DNA of 64,000 nt, from NCBI RefSeq assembly GCF_030817055.1, contig NZ_JAUSYV010000001.1, positions 3,434,001 to 3,498,000 of the forward strand, given 5' to 3'. The first letter of the stretch is position 1. Each line of letters starts with the position of its first letter. Source of the DNA: Bacillus sp. V2I10. GTDB lineage: Bacteria; Bacillota; Bacilli; Bacillales; Bacillaceae. Made by a program: the position numbers and the translations under genes. Positions 1 to 7,110 of the stretch are shown here, in pieces. The notes under the pieces were generated by a model, which was given only the letters and a program-made list of their open reading frames with translations, was not told the DNA's origin and did not search any database.

Positions 1-401
1 TTTCTGTTTTGAAGCCAAACGGAAGGGAAAAACAAATTCGGTAAACTCATAAATTATTGCTTATTAACAAATACAGCTAAAGTGTCAAAAACCTCGTTGA
101 GATTCAACGAGGTTTACAATTAATCAATAATGAAGGGTCTTTATTTCAATATAACCCAAAAGTAAAAAGTAACTTTCCTATAGAAATGCGCCCGATTGCG
201 GAAGATCGTTTTACTGTATGTTGACTGTACTTTTATTCCTGAAAAGCCCCCGCTTGTTCAATAAAAAATAAGAGGCTTAATATTAATTTAGGAGGATAGA
301 AAAATAATATATAGGATTAGTTTAACTTTATTACTATAAATCCAAAACACCGTCCAACAATGAACGGTGTATGAATTACTTTATTATTTTTTCATTGTGG
401 T
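1..401. other. Gene-free left edge with hairpins and a dispersed repeat copy
   Basis: No credible coding sequence is seen. The stretch holds a perfect 12-bp inverted repeat with a 3-base loop at 89-115, a copy of the dispersed intergenic repeat at about 188-266 (boxes GCCCGATTGCGGAAGATC and GCCCCCGCTTGTTCAATAA), and a terminator-like hairpin at 346-371 next to the downstream gene remnant. Confidence 0.7.
346..371 (-). terminator. Hairpin downstream of the VOC fragment
   Basis: The inverted repeat ACACCGT/ACGGTGT closes a 10-base loop. On the minus strand it is followed by TTTTGG. It lies 30 bases after the stop of the glyoxalase-like fragment and probably ends that transcript. The U-tract is short. 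Confidence 0.5.
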
Positions 402-676
402 TTACTTTTTTTCCATGACTGCAAAGTAATTTTCTTCATTATCGGCAAAGTTAAATACCCTACCAGAAGGCATATTTACAATTTCACCGACTTTGATATT
501 TTTATTGGATAAATCGGTATATAATTCATCAAAGTTTTCCGAGAAAAACATTAACGAAGGTGTACCAAGATTTAATCCAGGTGACATTTTAGCAACGAAT
601 TCCTTATTGTGCAGAATGATGCTTGTTTCTGCGTCCTTTGTTGGAGCCATTTCAATCCATCTCATTCCTTGACCGT
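402..676 (-). pseudogene. VOC (glyoxalase/bleomycin-resistance) family protein, C-terminal fragment
   Basis: About 90 codons match the second half of a vicinal-oxygen-chelate protein (GMRWIEMAP, then MSPGLNLGTPSLMF and GRVFNFADNEENYFAVME). The N-terminal beta-alpha half, which would supply some metal ligands, is missing. The sequence upstream belongs to a different gene in another frame, so the fragment has no ribosome binding site of its own, and the only in-frame start (TTG at 704) lies in the foreign sequence. It is most likely non-functional. Family assignment is from motif recognition; the deletion junction is inferred at about 665-680. Confidence 0.7.
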
Positions 677-790
677 ACCTTCTGCTCCTCCACTGATTTC
701 CCAAGTTCCAACTAATCGATTTAGGGCTTTAAGATCAGAATTCGGAATCGGTAATGAATTTACTTGTTGTTGTAGTTTATCGTTTGTCAT
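662..790 (-). pseudogene. 5' stub of a DUF1579-like gene
   Basis: A good ribosome binding site (GGAGGGG) precedes an ATG at 790. It opens 42 codons, starting MTNDKLQQQVNSLPIPNSDL and running into LNRLVGTWEISGGAEGTVKE before a TGA. The LVGTW..SGGAEGTV motif is typical of the start of small DUF1579/lipocalin-like proteins of about 150 residues. The rest of that gene is absent: the reading passes straight into the VOC fragment in another frame. This is what a deletion joining two neighbouring genes would leave. Confidence 0.6.
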
Positions 791-844
791 AACTATTTCC
801 CCTCCATATGTTCATCTTATTTTATGATTGATAGAATTCAGGTA

Positions 845-1861
845 TCAGACCATTTTTGCCAGTTGCGCCTCAAGACGATCGAAGTTCTGTTCGTTTGCCT
901 CGACGGCGAATCTCCTCACCTTGTCGCATTCAGCGGCCGACTCGTGAAGCATGCGCCAAGTAAGCTCGGTCTTGCCTCCTAGCTCGGTAAAGGTGACGGT
1001 CAGCAAAAATTCGTGGATCGGCTCCAGATGACGGAGGACGATCCGTTCAGGTTTCACCACCTCGACAAATACGCTCTTATTCTCGTAGTCGACGCCATTG
1101 GGTCCGTGCATGACGTAGCGCCAGATACCCTCCGGCCGCATATCGAACTCATGAAACGTGTTCGTAAAGCCCTTAGGCCCCCACCAATGCACCAGGTGAT
1201 CCGGATCGCTGAACGCTTTGAACATGTGTTCACGCGACGCATTAAAGATGCGCGTATTGACGATCTCGCGGTCTGAGATCGCTTCAGAATTATTATTTGT
1301 CGTAACCTCGGAAGACATTATGAATTCTCTTTTTTTATGTTGACTGACGTTCAGCTGCTTGAGAATTTCTTCTAGGCGGTCCCAAGTTTCGGTGATTCCT
1401 TGCAGCATGCCCATATCCATGACAGTCTTGAGGCCCTCCGCTGACGCATATTCACCACGGTTAATCAGCTTCGTCTTGCCGCCGAGATCAATGAATTCCA
1501 ATGTAACATCAGTCGATGGCATGGCGTCATTCGTATTTCCTTCAGCATCCGAGAAGAAATCGACGTATACTATCTTCTCCGGCTCGATGATCTCCTTATA
1601 AACCCCTTTGCCCCAAGATTCCATACCGTAAAAGTCACCTTGGTTTTGGTCGACGCACTTCATGCAGTAGTGCCAAACGCCGCCCGGCCGGAAATCGACG
1701 TTGCAGACTGGAAGCTCCCACCCTTTGGGACCCCACCAGTGTTTGAGATGCTCGGGCTCTTTAAACATCTTGAACACGAGGTCGCGCGGCGCGTCGAAAA
1801 TACGCTCCAGCACGAGTATCCGATCGTTCTCTACCCTCGAAATCATTGCGTTGTTGGACAT
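845..1861 (-). CDS. Tandem SRPBCC (AHSA1-type) double-domain protein
   Basis: This 338-residue protein has two complete AHSA1/START-like domains, each usually a separate protein of about 160 residues. Domain 1 (about 10-170) has RIFDAPRDLVFKMF and HLKHWWGPKGW. Domain 2 (about 195-336) has RIFNASREHMFKAF and HLVHWWGPKGF. They are joined by a short linker ending in an internal Met at residue 180 (REFIMSSEVTT), which looks like the original start of the second gene. Start choice rests on GAGGAGGAATTAGAA before the ATG. Such proteins form hydrophobic-ligand cavities and are often encoded beside ArsR regulators, as here; the ligand is unknown. Its base composition is more GC-rich than the surroundings, suggesting transfer. 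Confidence 0.85.
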   Translation of the reverse strand: MSNNAMISRVENDRILVLERIFDAPRDLVFKMFKEPEHLKHWWGPKGWELPVCNVDFRPGGVWHYCMKCVDQNQGDFYGMESWGKGVYKEIIEPEKIVYVDFFSDAEGNTNDAMPSTDVTLEFIDLGGKTKLINRGEYASAEGLKTVMDMGMLQGITETWDRLEEILKQLNVSQHKKREFIMSSEVTTNNNSEAISDREIVNTRIFNASREHMFKAFSDPDHLVHWWGPKGFTNTFHEFDMRPEGIWRYVMHGPNGVDYENKSVFVEVVKPERIVLRHLEPIHEFLLTVTFTELGGKTELTWRMLHESAAECDKVRRFAVEANEQNFDRLEAQLAKMV

Positions 1862-1892
1862 TTCTAATTCCTCCTCAGATAAATGATAGATC

Positions 1893-1970
1893 TTAAGATT
1901 TTTCTTTGTTTTGCAGTTCCTACAAGTATTCGATCAGGTTGTCGAATCTTTCTTCCCAGACGCGGCAGTT
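1893..1970 (-). pseudogene. ArsR-family regulator, C-terminal relic
   Basis: The minus strand reads RVWEERFDNLIEYL, a stop codon, then ELQNKEKS and TAA. This matches the C-terminus of the intact ArsR gene at 3028-3360 (IWNERFDRLDDYLQDLQRK) residue for residue over about 15 positions. Everything upstream is gone. It shows that a second arsR once stood directly before the tandem SRPBCC gene. Confidence 0.65.
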
Positions 1971-2013
1971 GCATCCGTCCATTCCCATTTCCTTTTTGTA
2001 TATGTTGTGCCCC

Positions 2014-2493
2014 TCAAATCTTAGCTAATTCTTCCTCAAGTCGATCAAGCGTTGATTTTGCACCCTCAATGGCTCCATACTCCTTAACCGCTTTGTCAAG
2101 TTCCTCTGCTGACTTAAAGAGCATCCACATAGTGAGTTCGGTCTTATCTCCTTGATCGGAAAATGTTACCGTTACTCGAAAATGTTCCTCCTTTCCGTCG
2201 CCATGGGAGTAAACGAGTCGCTCAGGACTCACGACCTCTATGAAGTCAATTTTATTGTTATAATCGACACCATCGGGTCCATGCATGACGTAAGTCCATA
2301 CACCGCCTGGCTTTACATTTATTTCTTGAACCGTAATTGTAAAGCCTTTCGGCCCCCACCAGTGCTTTAGATGCTCAGCCTCGGTCCACGCCTTGAACAC
2401 AAGCTCACGTGGTGCATTGAAGGTACGCGTGATAACCAATTCACATTTCTCGGTGTTCATTGTAATGCTGTTTGTTGCAGTTTCCTTTGACAT
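2014..2493 (-). CDS. SRPBCC (AHSA1-type) family protein
   Basis: This is a single-domain AHSA1/START-like protein of 159 residues with FNAPRELVFKAWTEAEHL, KHWWGPKGF and a C-terminal LDRLEEELAKI. The ATG at 2493 is preferred over one at 2499 because AGGAGG then sits 8 rather than 2 bases upstream. It closely resembles domain 2 of the neighbouring double-domain protein (MHGPDGVDYNNK versus MHGPNGVDYENK), so the two probably arose by local duplication. It lies downstream of arsR and the DoxX-like gene on the same strand and is probably co-transcribed. Its ligand and function are unknown. Confidence 0.85.
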   Translation of the reverse strand: MSKETATNSITMNTEKCELVITRTFNAPRELVFKAWTEAEHLKHWWGPKGFTITVQEINVKPGGVWTYVMHGPDGVDYNNKIDFIEVVSPERLVYSHGDGKEEHFRVTVTFSDQGDKTELTMWMLFKSAEELDKAVKEYGAIEGAKSTLDRLEEELAKI

Positions 2494-2523
2494 TTCCATT
2501 CCTCCTAATCAATTTTTGTTAAA

Positions 2524-2979
2524 TTATTTCGCATGACTTAATGAAACGGCTTTTCGTTTTCTATGGTAGAAAACATAGGATCCAGCAATCAAAATGTACC
2601 CAATAATGAAAAATACCCAAGGATCGCCTACTGCTATAGTTGAATACATGGCACCCGTCAAATCGATGACAAATCCGGCATACGCCCATTCCTTAATTCG
2701 CGGAAAGCCGGGCATCAGTATCGCTATTACACCTAACAATTTGGCAACGCCAATAAAGGGAAGAAGGTATGCGGGGTACCCTAAATGTTTGAATAAAGCA
2801 ACTGCTTCAGGGGCGGACATTATATCACCAATAGAACCTAAAAGCATTAATGCTATAAACAGCCCCGTAAAAAACCAGTATCCGATTGTTATTTTCTTCA
2901 GAGATACCTTATTTCCTTCTTTGGTTTGGTCATTCCTAATAAGTTTCCGATCTTCTACAGACGTCAAAAGGTTTGCCAT
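2524..2979 (-). CDS. DoxX-like four-helix membrane protein
   Basis: The 151-residue protein has four predicted membrane segments after a 25-residue polar N-terminus: WFFTGLFIALMLLGSIGDIM, the YLLPFIGVAKLLGVIAILMP region, a WAYAGFVIDLTGAMYSTIA segment and VFFIIGYILIAGSYVFYH. The spacing and the GVAKLLG and WAYAGF motifs fit the DoxX_2 family. Members are found with SRPBCC and ArsR genes in many Bacillales; some DoxX proteins take part in redox stress responses, but no activity can be assigned here. A ribosome binding site (GGAGG) lies 8 bases upstream. Confidence 0.8.
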   Translation of the reverse strand: MANLLTSVEDRKLIRNDQTKEGNKVSLKKITIGYWFFTGLFIALMLLGSIGDIMSAPEAVALFKHLGYPAYLLPFIGVAKLLGVIAILMPGFPRIKEWAYAGFVIDLTGAMYSTIAVGDPWVFFIIGYILIAGSYVFYHRKRKAVSLSHAK

Positions 2980-3027
2980 GACCTCATTCCTCCAATATCG
3001 TTTTTTTAATAATCTTTGGCAGGACTC

Positions 3028-3360
3028 CTACTTGTCGTCATGGTTCACATCCTTTCTTTGTAGGTCCTGCAGGTAATCGTCCAAGCGGTCGAATCTCTCG
3101 TTCCAAATGTGGCGGTAGGACTCTAGCCAGGAATCAAGCTCTTTGAACGGCTCGGCCCTCAGCTTGTAGATCCGTCGATTGGCGATTGCATTCACCTCGA
3201 CGAGCCCTGCATTACTAAGTACACGAAGATGTTTGGAAGTTTGTGGCTGACTGAGCTCAAGTCGATCGGCAATCTCCCCTACCGTGAGAGGGCCGTTACG
3301 TAAGAGTTCGACAATGTGTAGTCGGTTAGGCTCAGCAAGAGCATTCAAAGTTGTTTTCAT
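3028..3360 (-). CDS. ArsR-family winged-helix repressor
   Basis: From the ATG at 3360 the protein has 110 residues: MKTTLNALAEPNRLHIVELL, then the helix-turn-helix VGEIADRLELSQPQTSKHLRVL, a wing, and a C-terminal extension WNERFDRLDDYLQDLQRK typical of the ArsR members paired with SRPBCC genes. No metal-binding CxC motif is seen, so it is more likely a ligand or redox sensor than an arsenic sensor. An upstream in-frame ATG would add 12 residues, but it lies inside the promoter described next. It heads the arsR-doxX-SRPBCC cluster and probably represses it and itself. Confidence 0.88.
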   Translation of the reverse strand: MKTTLNALAEPNRLHIVELLRNGPLTVGEIADRLELSQPQTSKHLRVLSNAGLVEVNAIANRRIYKLRAEPFKELDSWLESYRHIWNERFDRLDDYLQDLQRKDVNHDDK

Positions 3361-3366
3361 GAATTC

Positions 3367-3404
3367 AATATACCTTAAAAGGAATATTCCCGTCAAGGAA
3401 TATT
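3367..3404 (-). promoter_or_regulatory. arsR promoter with overlapping palindromic operator
   Basis: The minus strand shows TTGACG (3391-3396), an 18-base spacer and TATATT (3367-3372). A perfect 8+6+8 inverted repeat, AATATTCC/GGAATATT at 3383-3404, surrounds the -35 box, and GGAATATTCC at 3381-3390 is itself palindromic. This is the expected position for ArsR autorepression. The -10 box ends only 6 bases before the ATG at 3360, so the mRNA may be leaderless. Confidence 0.65.
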
Positions 3405-3450
3405 GAAAATATTTTTTAGCAACGGTTTTCTGATGTTCGATAAAAAAGGA

Positions 3451-3494
3451 TAGAGGACATTAACACCAGGAATTAAAGGTTCTAATGTCCTCTA
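3451..3494. terminator. 12-bp stem hairpin upstream of arsR
   Basis: TAGAGGACATTA and TAATGTCCTCTA form a perfect 12-bp stem with a 20-base loop, flanked by A-rich sequence on both sides. It may act as a bidirectional terminator. No intact gene runs into it. Confidence 0.45.
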
Positions 3495-3632
3495 ACAAAA
3501 AAGGATTTTATTATTTCCGCTAAGGTTTAAATGTAGAGATTACAGATATCTTGGGGTTATCCGTTATTCAAGAATATGGCCCGTTTGTTGAATAAAAAGA
3601 CGAACAGGAAGTGCACCTTTCTCCAATCAATA

Positions 3633-3830
3633 CTAAAACTTTTTATACACCTCTGCGTAAGCCACTTTCAATTGCTCTCTAAGTTGTTTGTTATCATCTT
3701 CTAATTTCTTGACCTTCCGTTTCAGTGATTCAATAAGAGCATCCTTGTTGCTCTCATTCATTTCTCGCTGGGTAAATGTTGTAGACCGCAAAGTAATAAA
3801 GTGGCGTAGATCTATTATTCTGTGTCACTT
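3633..3830 (-). pseudogene. Tn554-type TnpC relic, C-terminal part
   Basis: The minus strand reads FITLRSTTFTQREMNESNKD and then ALIESLKRKVKKLEDDNKQL followed by REQLKVAYAEVYKKF and a TAG at 3633. The charged coiled coil KVKKLEDDNKQLREQLKVAYAEVY is the hallmark C-terminus of the Tn554 TnpC accessory transposition protein (DUF6262). The upstream part and the partner tnpA and tnpB genes are absent. It is a scar of a former Tn554-like transposon. Assignment is by motif recognition only. Confidence 0.6.
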
Positions 3831-3975
3831 ATGCAAGGGGAATCAGGGTGAAAAACCTTATGAACTTGTTATTTAAACAAAGAAAAAAACGTCATAGAAC
3901 TCAATCGGTCAACCTGAAACCTAGATCCCTACTCGATAGTAGATTATATCTACTATTCGGCGTGATTAGATGAGA

Positions 3976-4488
3976 TTAATCATAAAAATCAATATTTACA
4001 TAAACATGATTATAATTCTCACTTTTACGATTTTCTCGACCTACAGCAAATTCTGCTTTTTTATTACTACCATCAACACGAGAATTAATATCTCTATATA
4101 TGGCGCAATATCCTTCTTTTACATCTATTACACCTCCAACAGAAGTTAGACTGTTTGGGTCATACTCAAACAATTGATATCCAATCCTTTGATTTTTATC
4201 CCATGCTGAGTTGTTAATACAAAACATAAAGTCTCCACCAGTGGAATATTTGTAATCAGTGATGTTATCAAAACCAGTATTGGAAGAATATTGTAATATC
4301 GCCGAATATCCTACATCGTCCCAACCTCCATTGCCTGCCATTGCTGTTATTTCTCCACTAGCTTTTAATTCATTTATCGGAACGATATCTACTGTGACTT
4401 CTTCTTTTGATTCATTTGCAAAAGCTGACGATAAGGGAGCGATAACCACTCCTAACAGGATAAAGAAAAAAAAACTCATTCTTTTCAT
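3976..4488 (-). CDS. Secreted protein of unknown function
   Basis: The ATG at 4488 (GGAGG 9 bases upstream) opens a 170-residue protein. It starts with a classical Sec signal peptide, MKRMSFFFFILLGVVIAPLS followed by SAFANES, with probable cleavage after SAFA. The mature part is acidic and aromatic-rich, with two cysteines (MFCINNSAW and EGYCAIYRD) that could form a disulfide. No family is recognised; the beta-rich look resembles small secreted toxins or adhesins, but this is only an impression. It stands alone among relics and repeats, and no terminator is obvious. Confidence 0.7.
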   Translation of the reverse strand: MKRMSFFFFILLGVVIAPLSSAFANESKEEVTVDIVPINELKASGEITAMAGNGGWDDVGYSAILQYSSNTGFDNITDYKYSTGGDFMFCINNSAWDKNQRIGYQLFEYDPNSLTSVGGVIDVKEGYCAIYRDINSRVDGSNKKAEFAVGRENRKSENYNHVYVNIDFYD

Positions 4489-4503
4489 TTCGCATTCCTC
4501 CAC

Positions 4504-4991
4504 TTTTTTAAATTGATATTACCTTTGTCATTATACACCAAAAAACGTATATAATGGTTTTTTATTCCATTTTCATGATTTATGTATTTATTAAAGAACT
4601 ACACTACATTTAAGTACAATTCTTCACAATCTCTTCTAAACTTTAACAAAGATATTCAATTTCCTTTAAAACTGATACTCAAGAAAATGGCCCTTTAATT
4701 GAACAATACATCTTGAGTTTAAGGGTCAAAAGAAAAACCCTATACAGGGTTTTTATCAAACTAAATTTTAAATTATCGAACTTTTTTACAAATTATCAAA
4801 CTTAATTTTAAATCCACACGAAAATAAAGTTCTAGACTGCCGCTGATTATTCAACTATCGTTATCCGTTAGCGGAACAACGCCTTTTGAAGTTTGTGCCT
4901 CGATATTTATTGGGTGTGATAATAGAACTTCTAATGAGATAGCTTAGAGGGGCGGCGTTTGTCCACCCTATAAATTCGTTAAACGTAACCG
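4504..4991. other. Gene-free stretch with repeat fragment and terminator-like hairpin
   Basis: AT-rich sequence without coding signal. It holds a short copy of the dispersed repeat at 4684-4712 (GGCCCTTTAATTGAACAATA) and a 9-bp hairpin AAAAACCCT/AGGGTTTTT at 4733-4754 that looks like a bidirectional terminator. Confidence 0.65.
4733..4754. terminator. Bidirectional terminator-like hairpin
   Basis: AAAAACCCT and AGGGTTTTT pair over 9 bp with a 4-base loop, giving an A-tract and a U-tract on either strand. It could end transcription from the dehalogenase operon, whose last stop lies at 4992. Confidence 0.55.
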
Positions 4992-5867
4992 TTAAGCCAA
5001 ATCTTTCAGCCATAAGGCAAGCGCTTCGCCAACTTCATCGGGTGCGTCTTCTTGGGGATAGTGGCGGCCTGGCACAGTAACTTCGGTCTGCGATGGCCAT
5101 GTACGGCAGAAATCGATGTGGGATTGTGGAGTTCTTCCATGTTCTGTATGGATGAATAGTTTTGGAATGGGACTTTGTGCTAACCAATTTCCATAAGCTG
5201 TGATAATTTCAGTCACCGCTGAATCGCTATCAAAAGGAAGTTGTCGCGCCCAAGATAACATCGGACGACGCCCCTCGCCTGGTTCGATAAAGGGACGGTG
5301 ATACTGCACCACCTCTTCCTCCGTCAACTCACGTAAAATATTAACGGGAAGATTGACATTGAGAAAGGAGTTTTGTTCCAGTACCATCTTTTCTCCTTCT
5401 GGAGATTGCAATGCCTGAAAGATCTTACGCCCTTGTTCTGAAATCTCGCTCCAGCTACTCGGTTTGATGATCGCTTCCGTATAAACGATGCCTTTGACCG
5501 CGTCGGGATGGCGCCTACTCCAGTCGAAACCCAGTGCCGATCCCCAGTCGTGCACCACGAAAGTTACACGCTCGCCAACGCCAAGCTGATCGAGCAGCTC
5601 GTCAAGATAGCGGCTGTGTTGGGCAAAGGTGTACGCGCGAGGCCCACTGTCCGGAAGCTTTGCGGAATCACCCATTCCAATGAGATCAGGCGCAATGCAG
5701 CGGCCAAACTTCTGGGCATAAGGAATAATGTTACGCCAGAGATAGGAGGATGTTGGATTGCCGTGTAGGAAGACGATCGGGTCACCGCTTCCTTTCTCTA
5801 CATATGCCATCTCTAACCCGAATACTTGATTTCGCTTTTTCTCATAGGGGAATGCCTCGTTAATCAT
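4992..5867 (-). CDS. dhaA: Haloalkane dehalogenase
   Basis: This alpha/beta-hydrolase of 291 residues hydrolyses carbon-halogen bonds of haloalkanes. The diagnostic residues are present: HGNPTS with the halide-binding Asn37, the nucleophile Asp107 and halide-binding Trp108 in VVHDWGSALGFDWSRRHP, Glu131 (YTEAI) in the acid position of the HLD-II subfamily, and the catalytic His269 in GRHYPQEDAPDEVG. The length fits DhaA-type enzymes (about 290-300). It is the last gene of a three-gene operon and overlaps the DUF5519 gene by 8 bases, suggesting translational coupling. It is unusual in Bacillus and probably acquired. The natural substrate cannot be read from sequence; many homologues have no known physiological substrate. 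Confidence 0.9.
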   Translation of the reverse strand: MINEAFPYEKKRNQVFGLEMAYVEKGSGDPIVFLHGNPTSSYLWRNIIPYAQKFGRCIAPDLIGMGDSAKLPDSGPRAYTFAQHSRYLDELLDQLGVGERVTFVVHDWGSALGFDWSRRHPDAVKGIVYTEAIIKPSSWSEISEQGRKIFQALQSPEGEKMVLEQNSFLNVNLPVNILRELTEEEVVQYHRPFIEPGEGRRPMLSWARQLPFDSDSAVTEIITAYGNWLAQSPIPKLFIHTEHGRTPQSHIDFCRTWPSQTEVTVPGRHYPQEDAPDEVGEALALWLKDLA

Positions 5868-6192
5868 TTATCATCTCACCTTTCAATTTTATTTGATCAT
5901 ATTTAGAACGCGCGATTTCAATGGCACAAGCAATATCTTGCTCGGTATTCAAATAAACGGATACCCAGCCTGAATCGGGATACATATGATGAGGACTTGC
6001 CTTCCCTTCTTCAATCCACCGATCGCGTTCGGATTTCGACAAAAGCAAGTCGAACGAGCGGTTGCCGTGAAGATGCCCGATTTCCGTTTCGTTTAGCTGA
6101 AATTCCACCCCTCCGAACCGATGAGGTTGCTTTGTAACGTCAGCCCAAGCTAACAGCTCTTCCGTCAAGTCTGTTCTCCCGTACCTGCTCAT
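5860..6192 (-). CDS. DUF5519 (luciferase-domain) protein
   Basis: A 110-residue cytoplasmic protein with the pattern VEFQLNETEIGHLHGNRSFD followed by ASPHHMYPDSGWVSVYL. This is characteristic of DUF5519, often annotated as a luciferase family protein. No enzymatic activity is established for the family. GGAGGAGACGTAAG precedes the ATG at 6192, one base after the marR stop. Its end overlaps dhaA. The tight packing makes a single marR-DUF5519-dhaA transcript likely. Confidence 0.8.
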   Translation of the reverse strand: MSRYGRTDLTEELLAWADVTKQPHRFGGVEFQLNETEIGHLHGNRSFDLLLSKSERDRWIEEGKASPHHMYPDSGWVSVYLNTEQDIACAIEIARSKYDQIKLKGEMIND

Positions 6193-6193
6193 C

Positions 6194-6655
6194 TTACGTC
6201 TCCTCCTGCTCGGTCAGATTGCGAAGCACGATTTTCAGCAAGCTTACTAACAAGTCATACTCTTCATCGGTAATACCTTTCCGTGTTTTGTTCTTAACGC
6301 GGGCCAGCGCTTCCTGCACCTTAGGTACCACCTCACGTCCCGAGTCCGTCAAATAGAGCAGATGATAGCGGTTGTCGGCGGGATCGGCTTCCCTCCGTAC
6401 GTAACCTTCTGCTTCCAGCTTGGTAATTGCTTTGGCGGTAGTCGTTTTGTCAATGAGCAGTTTCTTACTTAGCTCCTTCTGAGTGATTGGTTGCTGAAAC
6501 GCAATCGCCATCAGAAAAATATACTGTCCGCTTCCGATTCGATATGGTGCCAACTCGGCTGAGATCAATACCTGCATGTGTCGGTAGATGGCTGAGATGT
6601 ATTGACCGTGCGATTCCGCTGCGCCCTTGTCATTCTGCCTCCAATGCTCGCTCAC
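6194..6655 (-). CDS. MarR-family transcriptional regulator
   Basis: The 153-residue protein starts with GTG (AAAGGAGG 6 bases upstream) and shows the MarR winged helix: ITQKELSKKLLIDKTTTAKA, ITKLEAEGYVRREADPADNR (recognition helix and wing with the conserved DxR), and an amphipathic C-terminal dimerisation helix. It is the first gene of the dehalogenase operon. Two identical 19-bp sites flank the core of its promoter, so autoregulation relieved by a small aromatic or halogenated ligand is likely. The ligand is not deducible. Confidence 0.9.
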   Translation of the reverse strand: MSEHWRQNDKGAAESHGQYISAIYRHMQVLISAELAPYRIGSGQYIFLMAIAFQQPITQKELSKKLLIDKTTTAKAITKLEAEGYVRREADPADNRYHLLYLTDSGREVVPKVQEALARVKNKTRKGITDEEYDLLVSLLKIVLRNLTEQEET

Positions 6656-6675
6656 ATTATCCCTCCTTTAATAGG

Positions 6676-6731
6676 ATGTTATTGCAACTAATTTCATGAT
6701 ACACCGAATAGAATGTTATTGCAACTAATTT
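6676..6731 (-). promoter_or_regulatory. marR promoter with two identical operator copies
   Basis: On the minus strand TTGCAA (6719-6724), a 17-base spacer and TATCAT (6696-6701) form a sigma-A promoter. The 19-bp sequence ATGTTATTGCAACTAATTT occurs exactly twice, at 6676-6694 and 6713-6731: one copy spans the -35 box, the other follows the -10 box. TTAGTTGCAATAAC-like sites are known for MarR regulators. This placement would block initiation. Confidence 0.75.
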
Positions 6732-6820
6732 TTGTGAGAATTACCCAGATAGTCAAAAAATATGCTATCGAACGGTCTGGTTTCGTTACACAAAACTGCC
6801 CGTTCAATACCGCCGCATGA

Positions 6821-6890
6821 GTCTAATACTTTATTTTCTCTGTCTAACACTTTATTTCTCAGTCTAATACTTTATTTTTATCGAACACTT
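6821..6890. repeat. 20-bp AT-rich tandem repeat
   Basis: Three full units of GTCTAATACTTTATTTYTCW start at 6821, 6842 and 6862, followed by a partial diverged unit (CGAACACTTTTGAC). Units differ by one to three bases. The function is unknown. Confidence 0.75.
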
Positions 6891-7064
6891 TTGACCTTTA
6901 GATTTTCGGCTCGTTCGGTATGGCGGCTTGCCGTAAATGGAACAGGAACCTACGGCCTGTAGGCGCTAGCCGTACAGACCGTGGTTTTTTATTAAAAGTC
7001 AATATATTTTATTAATGAGTTGATAAAAGAGAAGAATTATATAATGTTGCACATTATATAAGAC

Positions 7065-7110
7065 AACAAAGAAGGATAGATAAAACTTGCTTTATCTATC
7101 CTTCTTTGTT
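7065..7110. repeat. Perfect 20-bp inverted repeat
   Basis: The arms 7065-7084 and 7091-7110 (AACAAAGAAGGATAGATAAA and its complement) are fully complementary around the 6-base loop ACTTGC. There is no U-tract and no adjacent gene end, so it is not a standard terminator. It could be a small structured RNA, a miniature element or a relic of one. Confidence 0.7.

Noticed and set aside
3936..3956. Palindrome ATAGTAGAT-TAT-ATCTACTAT as terminator
   Set aside because: No U-tract on either strand and it is AT-rich; it could be a protein site but nothing supports that.
6900..6990. Riboswitch-like GC-rich segment
   Set aside because: Only a 6-bp stem TACGGC/GCCGTA is evident, no known riboswitch core is recognised and no plus-strand gene follows.
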